Position numbers and translations under genes: made by a program. The notes under the pieces are model-generated. The model was not told the origin of the DNA. It worked only from the letters and a program-made list of their open reading frames with translations, and ran no database searches. Shown here in pieces: positions 55,979 through 63,716 of a DNA stretch of 64,000 nt; position 1 is the stretch's first letter; each line of letters begins with the position of its first letter. The stretch lies in assembly GCF_003675385.1 (NCBI RefSeq), contig NZ_RCWZ01000005.1, positions 62,001-126,000 on the forward strand. Reading direction: 5' to 3'. Origin of the DNA: Mucilaginibacter kameinonensis. GTDB lineage: Bacteria > Bacteroidota > Bacteroidia > Sphingobacteriales > Sphingobacteriaceae.

Positions 55979-58174
55979 ATGATAGAAACAAAGAAATCGC
56001 TATTTGACAATCTCCAGAATTTTTTCGGGTTTGATAATTTTAAGGGAGAACAGGAAGCGATAATAACCAACATCCTGGCTGGCAATGACACATTTGTTAT
56101 CATGCCTACCGGTGGCGGCAAATCGATGTGTTATCAGTTACCAGCCTTGATGAGCGATGGTACCGCCATCGTAATTTCACCACTGATAGCTTTGATGAAA
56201 AATCAGGTAGATCAGCTCAGGGCGTTTGGAGGATCAGATAGTATAGCCCACTTTTTAAACTCATCACTTACAAAATCAGAAATAGCCAGGGTTAAGGAAG
56301 ACGTACTCGCCGGTAAAACCAAATTGCTGTATGTTGCTCCTGAATCATTAACCAAGCAAGAGAATATCGATTTCTTACGCCTGAATCATGTATCATTTGT
56401 TGCTGTTGACGAGGCTCACTGTATTTCGGAATGGGGGCATGATTTCAGGCCTGAGTACCGTAAAATACGCCAGGTGATCAGTAACATAGGCGAAAATATA
56501 CCTATCATTGCTTTAACAGCAACGGCTACCCCAAAAGTTCAGCAGGATATTCAGAAAAACCTGCAAATGAACAATGCTACTGTATTTAAGTCGTCATTTA
56601 ACCGGGCCAATTTATTTTACGAGGTAAGGGCCAAGCGGAATGTAATAAAGGAGATTGTAAAGTTTGTAAAACAAAACCCGGGAAAATCGGGGATTGTATA
56701 TTGCCTGAGCCGTAAAAAGGTTGAGGAAGTAGCAGAAGTGCTTAACCTTAACGGGGTAAAGGCGCTGCCATATCATGCCGGACTTGACCCTAAAGTACGT
56801 GCCGATACTCAAGATAAGTTCCTGATGGAAGATGTTGACGTTATTGTTGCTACCATCGCCTTCGGTATGGGTATCGATAAGCCCGATGTTCGTTACGTAA
56901 TACACCACGATGTGCCTAAAAGCATGGAAGGGTACTACCAGGAAACCGGAAGGGCCGGGCGTGACGGAGGCGAAGGCGTTTGCGTTGCTTTCTATTCGGA
57001 AAAGGATATTGATAAGCTTCAGAAATTCATGAAGGATAAACCTGTTTCAGAGCGCGAAATAGGCACCCAGATACTTAAAGAAGTTATTGATTACTGTGAA
57101 TCTTCGGTTTGTCGCCGCAAGCAATTGCTGCATTATTTTGGCGAAAACTTTAATGAGGCTGGCTGTAATAACATGTGCGATAACTGCTGCACACACAAAG
57201 ATCATTTTGATGCCGAAGAGCACCTGCACAGGGCATTAAGTTTGATCAAGCACATAGGCGAGAAGTTTGATGATCACCACATCATCAGCATTTTGATGGG
57301 CGAAGAAAATGCGCAGATCAAAAATTACGAGCACGATCAGCTGGATTATTATGGCGCCGGTAAAGAGCAGGGTAAAAACCTTTGGAACTCGCTTTTAAGG
57401 CAGGCTTTGCTCAATAACTATATTTCAAAAGATATTGACCAATATGGGCTGTTGAGACTTACCAAAAGCGGGAACGCCTTTATCGACAATCCACATAGTA
57501 TCCGTTTTGTTTTGAACAAGCTTATGGAAGCTACCGATGACGATAGCGACGATGATGGGCCGAAACAAAGTGGAGGTGCGCTTGATACGCAGTTGCTGCA
57601 AATGCTTAAAGAGCTGCGTAGAAAGCTGGCCAAGCAAAAAGGATTACCGCCGTTTGTAATATTTCAGGATCCGTCTTTGGAAGAGATGTGTACGCACTAT
57701 CCAATCAATACTGAAGAGTTGAAACAGATTTCGGGTGTTGGTGCAGGTAAAGCGTTGAAATTCGGTAAACCTTTTACCGATCTGATTCAGAAATATGTAG
57801 AGGATAACGATATTGATCGCCCTATTGATATGGTGATCAAAAGCGCGGCCAATAAATCGGCGCTTAAAGTGTTTATCATTCAAAATATTGACAGGCATTT
57901 AAACCTGGATGATATTGCTGCTTCAAAAGGTCTTACTTATGAGGAGATCCTGAAAGAAGTTGAAACTATTGTTAACTCCGGCACCAAGCTTAACCTGAAC
58001 TATTATATTGATGAGGTAATTGACGAGGATAAGCAGGAAGAAGTATTTGATTACTTCCGCACTGCCGAAGCCGATTCAATTGATGAAGCGTTAGCTGAAC
58101 TGGGCAGCGATGATTACACACGCGAAGAAGTACAATTAATGCGTATCAAGTTTATGTCGGAGTTAGGAAACTAA
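55979..58174 (+). CDS. recQ: ATP-dependent DNA helicase RecQ
   Basis: 731 residues, complete. Walker A PTGGGKSMCYQ near residue 44, DEAH box VDEAHCISEWGHDFRP near 141, motif IV-VI VATIAFGMGIDKPDVRYVIH and QETGRAGRDG. Zinc-binding RQC subdomain with Cys in SSVCRRKQLLHYFGE, CNNMCDNC; winged helix; HRDC domain near 535-615 (LRRKLAKQKGLPPFVIFQDPSLEEM). A further C-terminal HTH-like part (about 640-731) is typical of Bacteroidota RecQ. It unwinds 3'-5' in recombination repair. Start ATG follows an AT-rich leader. Confidence 0.96.
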   Translation: MIETKKSLFDNLQNFFGFDNFKGEQEAIITNILAGNDTFVIMPTGGGKSMCYQLPALMSDGTAIVISPLIALMKNQVDQLRAFGGSDSIAHFLNSSLTKSEIARVKEDVLAGKTKLLYVAPESLTKQENIDFLRLNHVSFVAVDEAHCISEWGHDFRPEYRKIRQVISNIGENIPIIALTATATPKVQQDIQKNLQMNNATVFKSSFNRANLFYEVRAKRNVIKEIVKFVKQNPGKSGIVYCLSRKKVEEVAEVLNLNGVKALPYHAGLDPKVRADTQDKFLMEDVDVIVATIAFGMGIDKPDVRYVIHHDVPKSMEGYYQETGRAGRDGGEGVCVAFYSEKDIDKLQKFMKDKPVSEREIGTQILKEVIDYCESSVCRRKQLLHYFGENFNEAGCNNMCDNCCTHKDHFDAEEHLHRALSLIKHIGEKFDDHHIISILMGEENAQIKNYEHDQLDYYGAGKEQGKNLWNSLLRQALLNNYISKDIDQYGLLRLTKSGNAFIDNPHSIRFVLNKLMEATDDDSDDDGPKQSGGALDTQLLQMLKELRRKLAKQKGLPPFVIFQDPSLEEMCTHYPINTEELKQISGVGAGKALKFGKPFTDLIQKYVEDNDIDRPIDMVIKSAANKSALKVFIIQNIDRHLNLDDIAASKGLTYEEILKEVETIVNSGTKLNLNYYIDEVIDEDKQEEVFDYFRTAEADSIDEALAELGSDDYTREEVQLMRIKFMSELGN

Positions 58175-58195
58175 CGATATAAGATATTATGCTAT

Positions 58196-58229
58196 AAACA
58201 GCCTTCTGAGTAAATTCTGAAGGCTGTTT
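58196..58229. terminator. Bidirectional terminator at recQ/CBM6 convergence
   Basis: AAACAGCCTTC (58196-58206) pairs with GAAGGCTGTTT (58219-58229), an 11-bp stem with a 12-nt loop and U-rich flank. It reaches the stop codon of the CBM6 gene. Confidence 0.8.
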
Positions 58230-58882
58230 TATTTAGCCACTTTCCCGAAGTTAAGATAATCAAGGTTCATATTGCCATTAGTGAGAATGTGCAGGGTAAG
58301 TACATGAACTCCCTTTTTCAAAGTTATAGTGCCTATAGAGTCAGATGCATTCCAATGATGCCATTGTCGCCAGGCAACGGTATCCCGATCGTCATGTGTT
58401 GATGCGATGTTTAAAGGGCCTGTTGCATCTTTACCATCTATATCAACCGAGATGGTTCCATTACCGTTAGAAGTATATAAAACTCCAATAGGGTAGGTGC
58501 CGGCTTTATTTACTTTAACTGTGTAATTGATCCATTCGCCGGGCTGTGTCCAGCCAACGTATAGTTTATTAAGATCGCGCGGAACTTTATTGTAAGGATT
58601 GTTATCGATGTTACCTGTTTTAGTATAGGAAATATCAACACCTTCTTTCATCCGGAATTCATTCAAAAACGAGCCGTTTGCCGGGTTTAATTTTCCGCTG
58701 CCATTGTTTATGCTATCGGTATCATGATAAGCTATCCCTTCGCCACCTTCGTCATAATACTCACATTCAAGTCTGCCTGGGAGCTGTTGCATTTTACCCT
58801 GCCATGGCTTGCCGGCGTTGTTTAAAATAAAAGCACATAAAATTATTGCTACTCCAGTTAAGGCTATTAGGTTCTTTTTCAT
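58229..58882 (-). CDS. Secreted carbohydrate-binding (CBM6-like) protein
   Basis: 217 residues. N-terminal hydrophobic export signal (KKNLIALTGVAIILCAFIL). The rest is one beta-sandwich with the CBM6/35 pattern: LPGRLECEYYDEGGEGIAYHDTD, the YVGWTQPGEWINYTVKVNKAGTYPIGVLY motif and HVLTLHILTNGNMNLDYLNFG at the end. Such modules bind glycan ends or chains, here without an attached catalytic domain. It is 38 bp downstream of the OmpA-family gene and likely cotranscribed. Ligand unknown. Confidence 0.85.
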   Translation of the reverse strand: MKKNLIALTGVAIILCAFILNNAGKPWQGKMQQLPGRLECEYYDEGGEGIAYHDTDSINNGSGKLNPANGSFLNEFRMKEGVDISYTKTGNIDNNPYNKVPRDLNKLYVGWTQPGEWINYTVKVNKAGTYPIGVLYTSNGNGTISVDIDGKDATGPLNIASTHDDRDTVAWRQWHHWNASDSIGTITLKKGVHVLTLHILTNGNMNLDYLNFGKVAK

Positions 58883-58920
58883 TTACAAATGATAGGTTGG
58901 TCTATAACAATATTAAAGCG

Positions 58921-60825
58921 CTATTTAGCTATAATCATGAATTCCGTACGCCTGTTTTTGGCCTTGTCTTCATCGGTTGTATTAGGTGCGATAGGTTGCG
59001 TTTCTCCGTAGCCTTTATATACAAGGCGGGCAGGGGCAATACCTTTTGATACCAGGTATTGATAAACAGACTTGGCGCGGTTTTCGGATAATACCTGGTT
59101 ACTCTGATGGTTGCCAACGTTATCAGTGTGACCAGAGATTTCTATCCGTATAGCTTGATTTACCCCCAAAAACTCGATAAGTTTGGCCAGTTCGGCTTTG
59201 GATTCCTTTTCAAGATCGTATTTATTGGTGTCGAAAAAGATATTTTTAAGGATCACCTTATTTCCAACTTCAATCGGCGATAGTAATGCTACAATGTTGA
59301 ACGGGTTCTTGGTTTTATAGCTTTTAAGCGAAAAATTTTCAGAATAGAACAAGTAGCCGCTTTTTGAAATATTTAAGCCATAGTTTTTACCCGAGGTAAG
59401 CGTGGCTAAAAAATCGCCTTTTTCTTCATCGCTGTAATCCTGGTAAACTACCTGGTTGCTTTCCAGATCGATAATTTCAATAGCGGCTTCAAGCGGCTGT
59501 TTGGTCTTAATGTCTTTCACAAATCCTTTGACATAAGTAACCATTCGGGGCCTCAGGTTTACAGGAAGCTCAAATTTGTAAATATCGTATCCTCCATATC
59601 CGTTCAGGTTATTTGACGAAAAGAAAGCGTAATCGCCATTTGCCGTTAATGATAAGCCGCCCTCATCTCCATTGGTATTAATTGGATATCCCAGGTTTTC
59701 GGGTTTCTGCCATTTGCCATCTTTGCCCAAGCGACTTACGAACAGGTCTTTTGCCCCTAAACCGGGCCAGCCATCACTACTAAAATAAAGCGTACTATCA
59801 TCGGGGTGTATAAATGGGGATTGCTCGTTATACGGAGTGTTAATGTTTGGGCCGAGGTTTTCAGGCTCGCCCCAACCTTTTTCGCCCAATGTGCTTTTCC
59901 AGATGTCATACCCGCCATAGCCGCCTTTACGGTTACTTACAAAGTAAAGCGTGCGCCCATCTGCGTTTATTGATGGTTGAGATTCCCAACCCGCGGTATT
60001 TACCGGCGGGTTCAAATCAATAGGTTTCCCCCAGTCGTTACCTTTTTTCTGTGCTATGTAAATATCGCAACGGCCCAGGCCATCCGGACGGTTACATCCT
60101 GTGAAAAATAGGTACTTGCCATCCTGTGATATGGATTGCGCTCCTTCATTGTATTTTTCGGTGTTGATCTGGTTACTTAAATAGGTAGCAGTTCCCCATT
60201 GGCCATTAACTTTCTCACTTTTATAAAAGTCTTCGTTGTTATTTATTTTGCGGGTAAATATTAAAGTACTTTCATCGGCTGTGGCAACGGGGAGGTATTC
60301 ATCGTTGGCGGTGTTTATTTCAGCCCCGATATTTATCGGCTTAAAAGGTACAGGATGAGCCATAGCCACGATTCCGAAGTTAGCATCAGCAAGCATTTTT
60401 TTTGCATAAGTGATGTTTTCGGGACTAAGGTCAGGATAAGTAAGGTATTTTTCGAGATGCTGCTGTGCCGGCGCATAATTGGCATCATGAATTTCCATTT
60501 CGGCAGCTTTAAGATATGCGCCCCGGTTAAATTCCGGGCTTAAGGAAATAACTTTTGCGTAATGTTCCACAGCCGGCTTATACAGGCGTTTCATCCGGTA
60601 TAAGTCGCCAAGCAATAAGTGAGCTTCTATAAATTTAGGATCTTCGCCTACAGCCTTTAGTGAGTTTTGGATGGCTTCATCATACAGATGCTGATCCAGG
60701 TTTTGATAGGCTAAAGCAAAATATTTAATAGCTTCTTTATTGGACGACGAATACCGGGCAGGCTGCTGGGCACAAAGCAAAGCAGGCAAACACAATGCAA
60801 GCACCAATAAAATTGCTATTCTCAT
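58921..60825 (-). CDS. OmpA-family outer-membrane protein with TPR and beta-propeller
   Basis: 634 residues. Signal peptide MRIAILLVLALCLPALLCA; the Cys in it is not in a clear lipobox. Domains: TPR (about 30-140), a WD40-like/PD40 propeller (about 175-420) with repeated SQPSINADGRTLYFVSNRKGG-type blades, a carboxypeptidase-regulatory-like beta domain (430-510), and the C-terminal OmpA peptidoglycan-binding domain (about 520-634) with ISGHTDNVGNHQSN and NRRTEFMI. This layout is that of Bacteroidota PorE-like and related cell-envelope proteins; a T9SS role is not shown. Follows queE by 39 bp. Confidence 0.92.
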   Translation of the reverse strand: MRIAILLVLALCLPALLCAQQPARYSSSNKEAIKYFALAYQNLDQHLYDEAIQNSLKAVGEDPKFIEAHLLLGDLYRMKRLYKPAVEHYAKVISLSPEFNRGAYLKAAEMEIHDANYAPAQQHLEKYLTYPDLSPENITYAKKMLADANFGIVAMAHPVPFKPINIGAEINTANDEYLPVATADESTLIFTRKINNNEDFYKSEKVNGQWGTATYLSNQINTEKYNEGAQSISQDGKYLFFTGCNRPDGLGRCDIYIAQKKGNDWGKPIDLNPPVNTAGWESQPSINADGRTLYFVSNRKGGYGGYDIWKSTLGEKGWGEPENLGPNINTPYNEQSPFIHPDDSTLYFSSDGWPGLGAKDLFVSRLGKDGKWQKPENLGYPINTNGDEGGLSLTANGDYAFFSSNNLNGYGGYDIYKFELPVNLRPRMVTYVKGFVKDIKTKQPLEAAIEIIDLESNQVVYQDYSDEEKGDFLATLTSGKNYGLNISKSGYLFYSENFSLKSYKTKNPFNIVALLSPIEVGNKVILKNIFFDTNKYDLEKESKAELAKLIEFLGVNQAIRIEISGHTDNVGNHQSNQVLSENRAKSVYQYLVSKGIAPARLVYKGYGETQPIAPNTTDEDKAKNRRTEFMIIAK

Positions 60826-60864
60826 TTATAACTTAGGATAATTTATATCCGTAAGTTACAAAGA

Positions 60865-61488
60865 TTATGGGATATTCAGATACTTATGTGTTTGCAAAGA
60901 AATTTCCCATTGCGGGTTTTCTTTCACATAATCAACAATAAGCGGCGTCATTTCTTTTGCTTTTGACCATTCCGGCTGCAGGTATAGTTTGCAATCAGGC
61001 GATACCATTTTGGCATGATACTCGGCCCATTCAAAGTCGGACTTATTGAATACGATCACTTTTAATTCATGGGCACATTCAGCTACATGTGGTGTGGGGG
61101 CCTTGAATTTTTTAGGCGAAAGGCAAATCCAATCCCAATCACCGGAAAGCGGGTAAGCGCCGGAAGTTTCAATAAAGGTTTTTATTCCCTTTTCGTGTAA
61201 TTGGTGGGTTAAATAGTCGAGATTGTATATTAGCGGCTCGCCACCGGTAACTACAACAGCCTTTGCCGGGTGCAGGGCGGCATTGTTTACAATAGTATCG
61301 GCAGCAGTAAGCGCGTGCAGCTCAGCATCCCAGCTTTCTTTAACATCACACCAATGGCAACCTACATCGCAACCGCCTAAGCGAATAAAATACGCTGCTT
61401 TACCTGTATTGTATCCTTCGCCCTGTATCGTGTAAAACTCTTCCATTAAAGGAAGCAACGTGCCGTCGTCTGGTATTTGGTGTGCCAT
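60865..61488 (-). CDS. queE: 7-carboxy-7-deazaguanine synthase (radical SAM)
   Basis: 207 residues. The enzyme turns 6-carboxytetrahydropterin into CDG in the queuosine pathway. The radical-SAM cluster motif is CX3CX2C (CDVGCHWC near residue 40) and the SAM-binding GGEP follows in VVTGGEPLIYN. FYTIQGEGYNTGKAAYFIRLGGC at the N-terminus is typical of QueE. Other que genes are not in the window. A promoter with an exact -7 (TACCTTTG) lies 15 bp upstream within a repeat region. It is first gene of the queE-OmpA-CBM6 unit. Confidence 0.95.
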   Translation of the reverse strand: MAHQIPDDGTLLPLMEEFYTIQGEGYNTGKAAYFIRLGGCDVGCHWCDVKESWDAELHALTAADTIVNNAALHPAKAVVVTGGEPLIYNLDYLTHQLHEKGIKTFIETSGAYPLSGDWDWICLSPKKFKAPTPHVAECAHELKVIVFNKSDFEWAEYHAKMVSPDCKLYLQPEWSKAKEMTPLIVDYVKENPQWEISLQTHKYLNIP

Positions 61489-61503
61489 AGTTATTTAAGG
61501 GTG

Positions 61504-61535
61504 CAAAGGTACTGAAAGATAGGTAAAAGCAGAAA
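61504..61535 (-). promoter_or_regulatory. queE promoter, partly inside an intergenic repeat
   Basis: On the minus strand TTTC (61532-61535), 20 bp, TACCTTTG (61504-61511), 15 bp before the ATG. The -33 half and spacer lie within the AAAGGTGAAACG repeat arm. Confidence 0.55.
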
Positions 61536-61660
61536 GGTGAAACGTAAAAGGTTACACTAATATGGAAGTAGATTTTCCGGCTTGAAATCGCGTGGTAATA
61601 TTTCTGACTTAGTAGACACACTAAATTTCCTTTTACCTTTATCCTTTCACCTTTCATTAA
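61512..61660. repeat. Inverted repeat of AAAGGTGAAACGTAAAAGG words
   Basis: Left arm 61520-61553 (AGGTAAAAGCAGAAAGGTG, AAACGTAAAAGG) and right arm 61628-61660 (CCTTTTACCTTTATCC, TTTCACCTTTCATT) are imperfect reverse complements, between the divergent queE and lipoprotein genes. The centre (61555-61625) holds no recognised feature. Confidence 0.65.
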
Positions 61661-61757
61661 TAATTGGTATTATTACTTTAATTTTAAGATAACCAATTAA
61701 CCAGAAATTCGTAACAATGCTTTAACTGTTTCGGTAACGCTTAATTTTTATCCGGGT

Positions 61758-62522
61758 ATGAAAAAACTTTACCTTCCTTTATTAATACTGGTAATGCTTT
61801 GTTTTAGTTCATGCGTGGATATTGAAGAGCATTACGATTTTAAAAGTGATGGAACCTGTAAGGTTGCCTATGCTTTTGATATGAGCAGGGCCGTGTCGGT
61901 GTTGGTTAATTTGATGTCCGATTCGGTTAAGCAAACACCGCAATTCAGTTTAGTTAAGGACACTACACTTAATTTTTATAGCGCCATACCCGATAGTGCG
62001 CAGCAAAAGCTAAAAGCCGAAGAAATCGACCTGGCCAGGAGTAGCGAACTTACTGTGAATATGAACCTTAAGAAAAGCGTTATGAAAGTAACGCTTAACC
62101 ATACCGCAAAAAATGCCGCTGATTTACAGTACTATTTACAAAATGTATCGAAAATAGCGCTCAATACCCAGATTAGCGCTATAACAACTACAGATAAAGC
62201 AAATAAGCCTTTCGATGCCCGACAAATGGTGGGCGGACAGGACTATTACTCGTACGATATAACTCCCCATAAATTTTATCGCATCATTGATAAGGCGAAA
62301 TTCAATGCTTTTTTAAAGAAAACCCAGGCTACATTCATGATGGCTAAGGCTATGCTCATAGATATGCCTTACAAAGTAATCCTGAGGTTTGCCCACCCGG
62401 TTAAAAAAATCAATAATTCAAAGGCCATGCTCTCGGCCGACAGGAGGGAAGTAACCCTTGTTACCAGTATGGATGAGGTTATTAAGAATCCTAATGTGAT
62501 GAATTTAAAAATTGATTTTTAA
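61758..62522 (+). CDS. Hypothetical lipoprotein
   Basis: 254 residues. Type II signal peptide with lipobox FSSC (Cys19) after KKLYLPLLILVMLC. The mature protein starts VDIEEHYDFKSDGTCKVAYAFDMS, a strand-rich opening common in Bacteroidota lipoproteins whose N-terminal domain resembles a bilayer-associated sandwich; the latter half has two long helices (KAKFNAFLKKTQATFMMAKAML). The family is not recognised. It would sit in the envelope, anchored by its lipid. It is divergent from queE and has no obvious operon partner. Confidence 0.75.
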   Translation: MKKLYLPLLILVMLCFSSCVDIEEHYDFKSDGTCKVAYAFDMSRAVSVLVNLMSDSVKQTPQFSLVKDTTLNFYSAIPDSAQQKLKAEEIDLARSSELTVNMNLKKSVMKVTLNHTAKNAADLQYYLQNVSKIALNTQISAITTTDKANKPFDARQMVGGQDYYSYDITPHKFYRIIDKAKFNAFLKKTQATFMMAKAMLIDMPYKVILRFAHPVKKINNSKAMLSADRREVTLVTSMDEVIKNPNVMNLKIDF

Positions 62523-62599
62523 AATCAGTTAGTTCAATAATATTAAGAAATGTTGGCGTAATATTAGATTCGGAAATTTGCAGTACATAACTTGTGCTC

Positions 62600-63040
62600 A
62601 TGAAATCTGACCTTGACCAAATTATTAAATATTTTGAAACCGAAAAGAAATCACTTGAAATGTCAATCAAGAGATGCCTTGCTGAGTACGATTATTTATA
62701 TGCTCATTATCAGCAGGAAGGCCTTTGGCGTTTAGAGATTCATCTTGGCGTATTAAAGGGTTTTAAAGATCCGTTTTATTATAAAAAGGATGAAATTGAA
62801 AGATGGCTTAGATGGATGAGCTCTTTTGAGGATAGTGAACGTTTTTCTTTCTATAAAGATACAATCGCTGAAAAGAGAAACGAACTCGAAAAACTAAACA
62901 GGCAGCAAACCGGTTATTATTTTAATGATAGCCAGGTAATTGACGACGCATTATTCGATCTGTATGAAAAGCGAATAAGAAAATTCCGATTATGTCTAAG
63001 TGCAGAAGAAAAATTTAATCTTGATTTTGAAATTTCCTGA
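62600..63040 (+). CDS. Small helical hypothetical protein
   Basis: About 146 residues from the ATG at 62600 (an in-frame TTG is 6 bp upstream). It is soluble, rich in Lys, Glu, Tyr and Trp, and mostly helical, with a central coiled segment (KDTIAEKRNELEKLNRQQTGYYF). No known motif. It ends in TGA at 63038-63040; the same reading frame stays open for another 93 codons to 63319 without a standard ATG, so the two may be a single interrupted gene. Followed by that frame and then a Rieske protein. Confidence 0.55.
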   Translation: MKSDLDQIIKYFETEKKSLEMSIKRCLAEYDYLYAHYQQEGLWRLEIHLGVLKGFKDPFYYKKDEIERWLRWMSSFEDSERFSFYKDTIAEKRNELEKLNRQQTGYYFNDSQVIDDALFDLYEKRIRKFRLCLSAEEKFNLDFEIS

Positions 63041-63064
63041 GAGTTTTTAAAAATTACTCATCAG

Positions 63065-63319
63065 TTGAGCTCCCATCACCGCAATTTGGTTTATTCAACA
63101 GATATTGATGACGATGATATAGCATCTCGACATCCTTTAATAACTCTTGGCTTTGAGTGGGATACTAACGAAAAGAAGTTTGTATACCATTATGATATGA
63201 ACGGGTTCAAAGAGGCCCTGCCTGTAAAGATCTTGTTATCCCGTATAGCTTATGAAAAATTCAGATTCGATCCTGTCTATTCTGATTTGAACGCATCTGT
63301 TATTATATTCGATAAATGA
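63065..63319 (+). CDS. Small hypothetical protein, possibly the 3' part of the preceding gene
   Basis: 84 residues if started at TTG 63065; the frame is actually open from the TGA at 63038 and is the same frame as the gene before it. There is no ATG until well inside (63199). Content includes YSTDIDDDDIASRHPLITL, GFEWDTNEKKFVYHY and ALPVKILLSRIAYEKFRFD, which read as a genuine protein. Its TGA stop overlaps the Rieske ATG (ATGA), so it is translationally coupled to it. It may be an independent gene with a rare start, or the end of a gene broken by one nonsense codon. Confidence 0.45.
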   Translation: MSSHHRNLVYSTDIDDDDIASRHPLITLGFEWDTNEKKFVYHYDMNGFKEALPVKILLSRIAYEKFRFDPVYSDLNASVIIFDK

Positions 63320-63654
63320 AATGGTATAAAGCTTTGGGAATAATCGATATAGATAGCACATTCATAAAAAAGGTTAAGGCCGGTAGTAAAAGTATTTGCC
63401 TGGTAGGTTTTGAAGGTAAACTTTATGCGGTGTCAGCAAAATGCCCTCATGCAGGCGCAGATTTAAGTGAGGGCTTATGTGTCAGAAAACTAATTGTTTG
63501 CCCTTATCATCGATACACTTACGATTTGGAAACAGGCAAAGGAGGCGAAGGACAAAATGATTTTATTGAAACTTATCCGGTTGAAATAAGGGAAGATGGT
63601 GTTTACATAGGAGTAAACTCAATTTGGGATAAGTTAAGATTGGGGTTTAAGTGA
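63316..63654 (+). CDS. Small Rieske [2Fe-2S] ferredoxin
   Basis: 112 residues with the two Rieske ligand pairs: CPH at 43-45 (Cys, His) and CPYH at 62-65 (Cys, His). The lone domain without oxygenase or membrane anchor is of the NirD/ferredoxin type, a soluble one-electron carrier. Its redox partner is not in the window. The ATG overlaps the stop of the preceding small gene as ATGA, so it is translated with it. It converges with folD across an inverted repeat. Confidence 0.88.
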   Translation: MKWYKALGIIDIDSTFIKKVKAGSKSICLVGFEGKLYAVSAKCPHAGADLSEGLCVRKLIVCPYHRYTYDLETGKGGEGQNDFIETYPVEIREDGVYIGVNSIWDKLRLGFK

Positions 63655-63716
63655 GTGGTTGATTAAGTGAATGGAAAAAGAAACCACTCACCTAACCAAC
63701 ATCATAAACTACTCAC
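63652..63716. repeat. Inverted repeat of GTGAGTGGTTGATTAAG / ACCACTCACCTAACC words
   Basis: Left arm 63652-63675 (GTGAGTGGTTGATTAAGTG) and right arm beginning 63683 (ACCACTCACCTAACCAAC, then AAACTACTCACT) are imperfect reverse complements at the Rieske/folD convergent junction. Closely related to 54511-54630. Confidence 0.7.

Noticed and set aside
60826..61600. preQ1 riboswitch upstream of queE
   Set aside because: The region before queE is a promoter plus simple repeat, with no preQ1 aptamer core that I can recognise and almost no leader.
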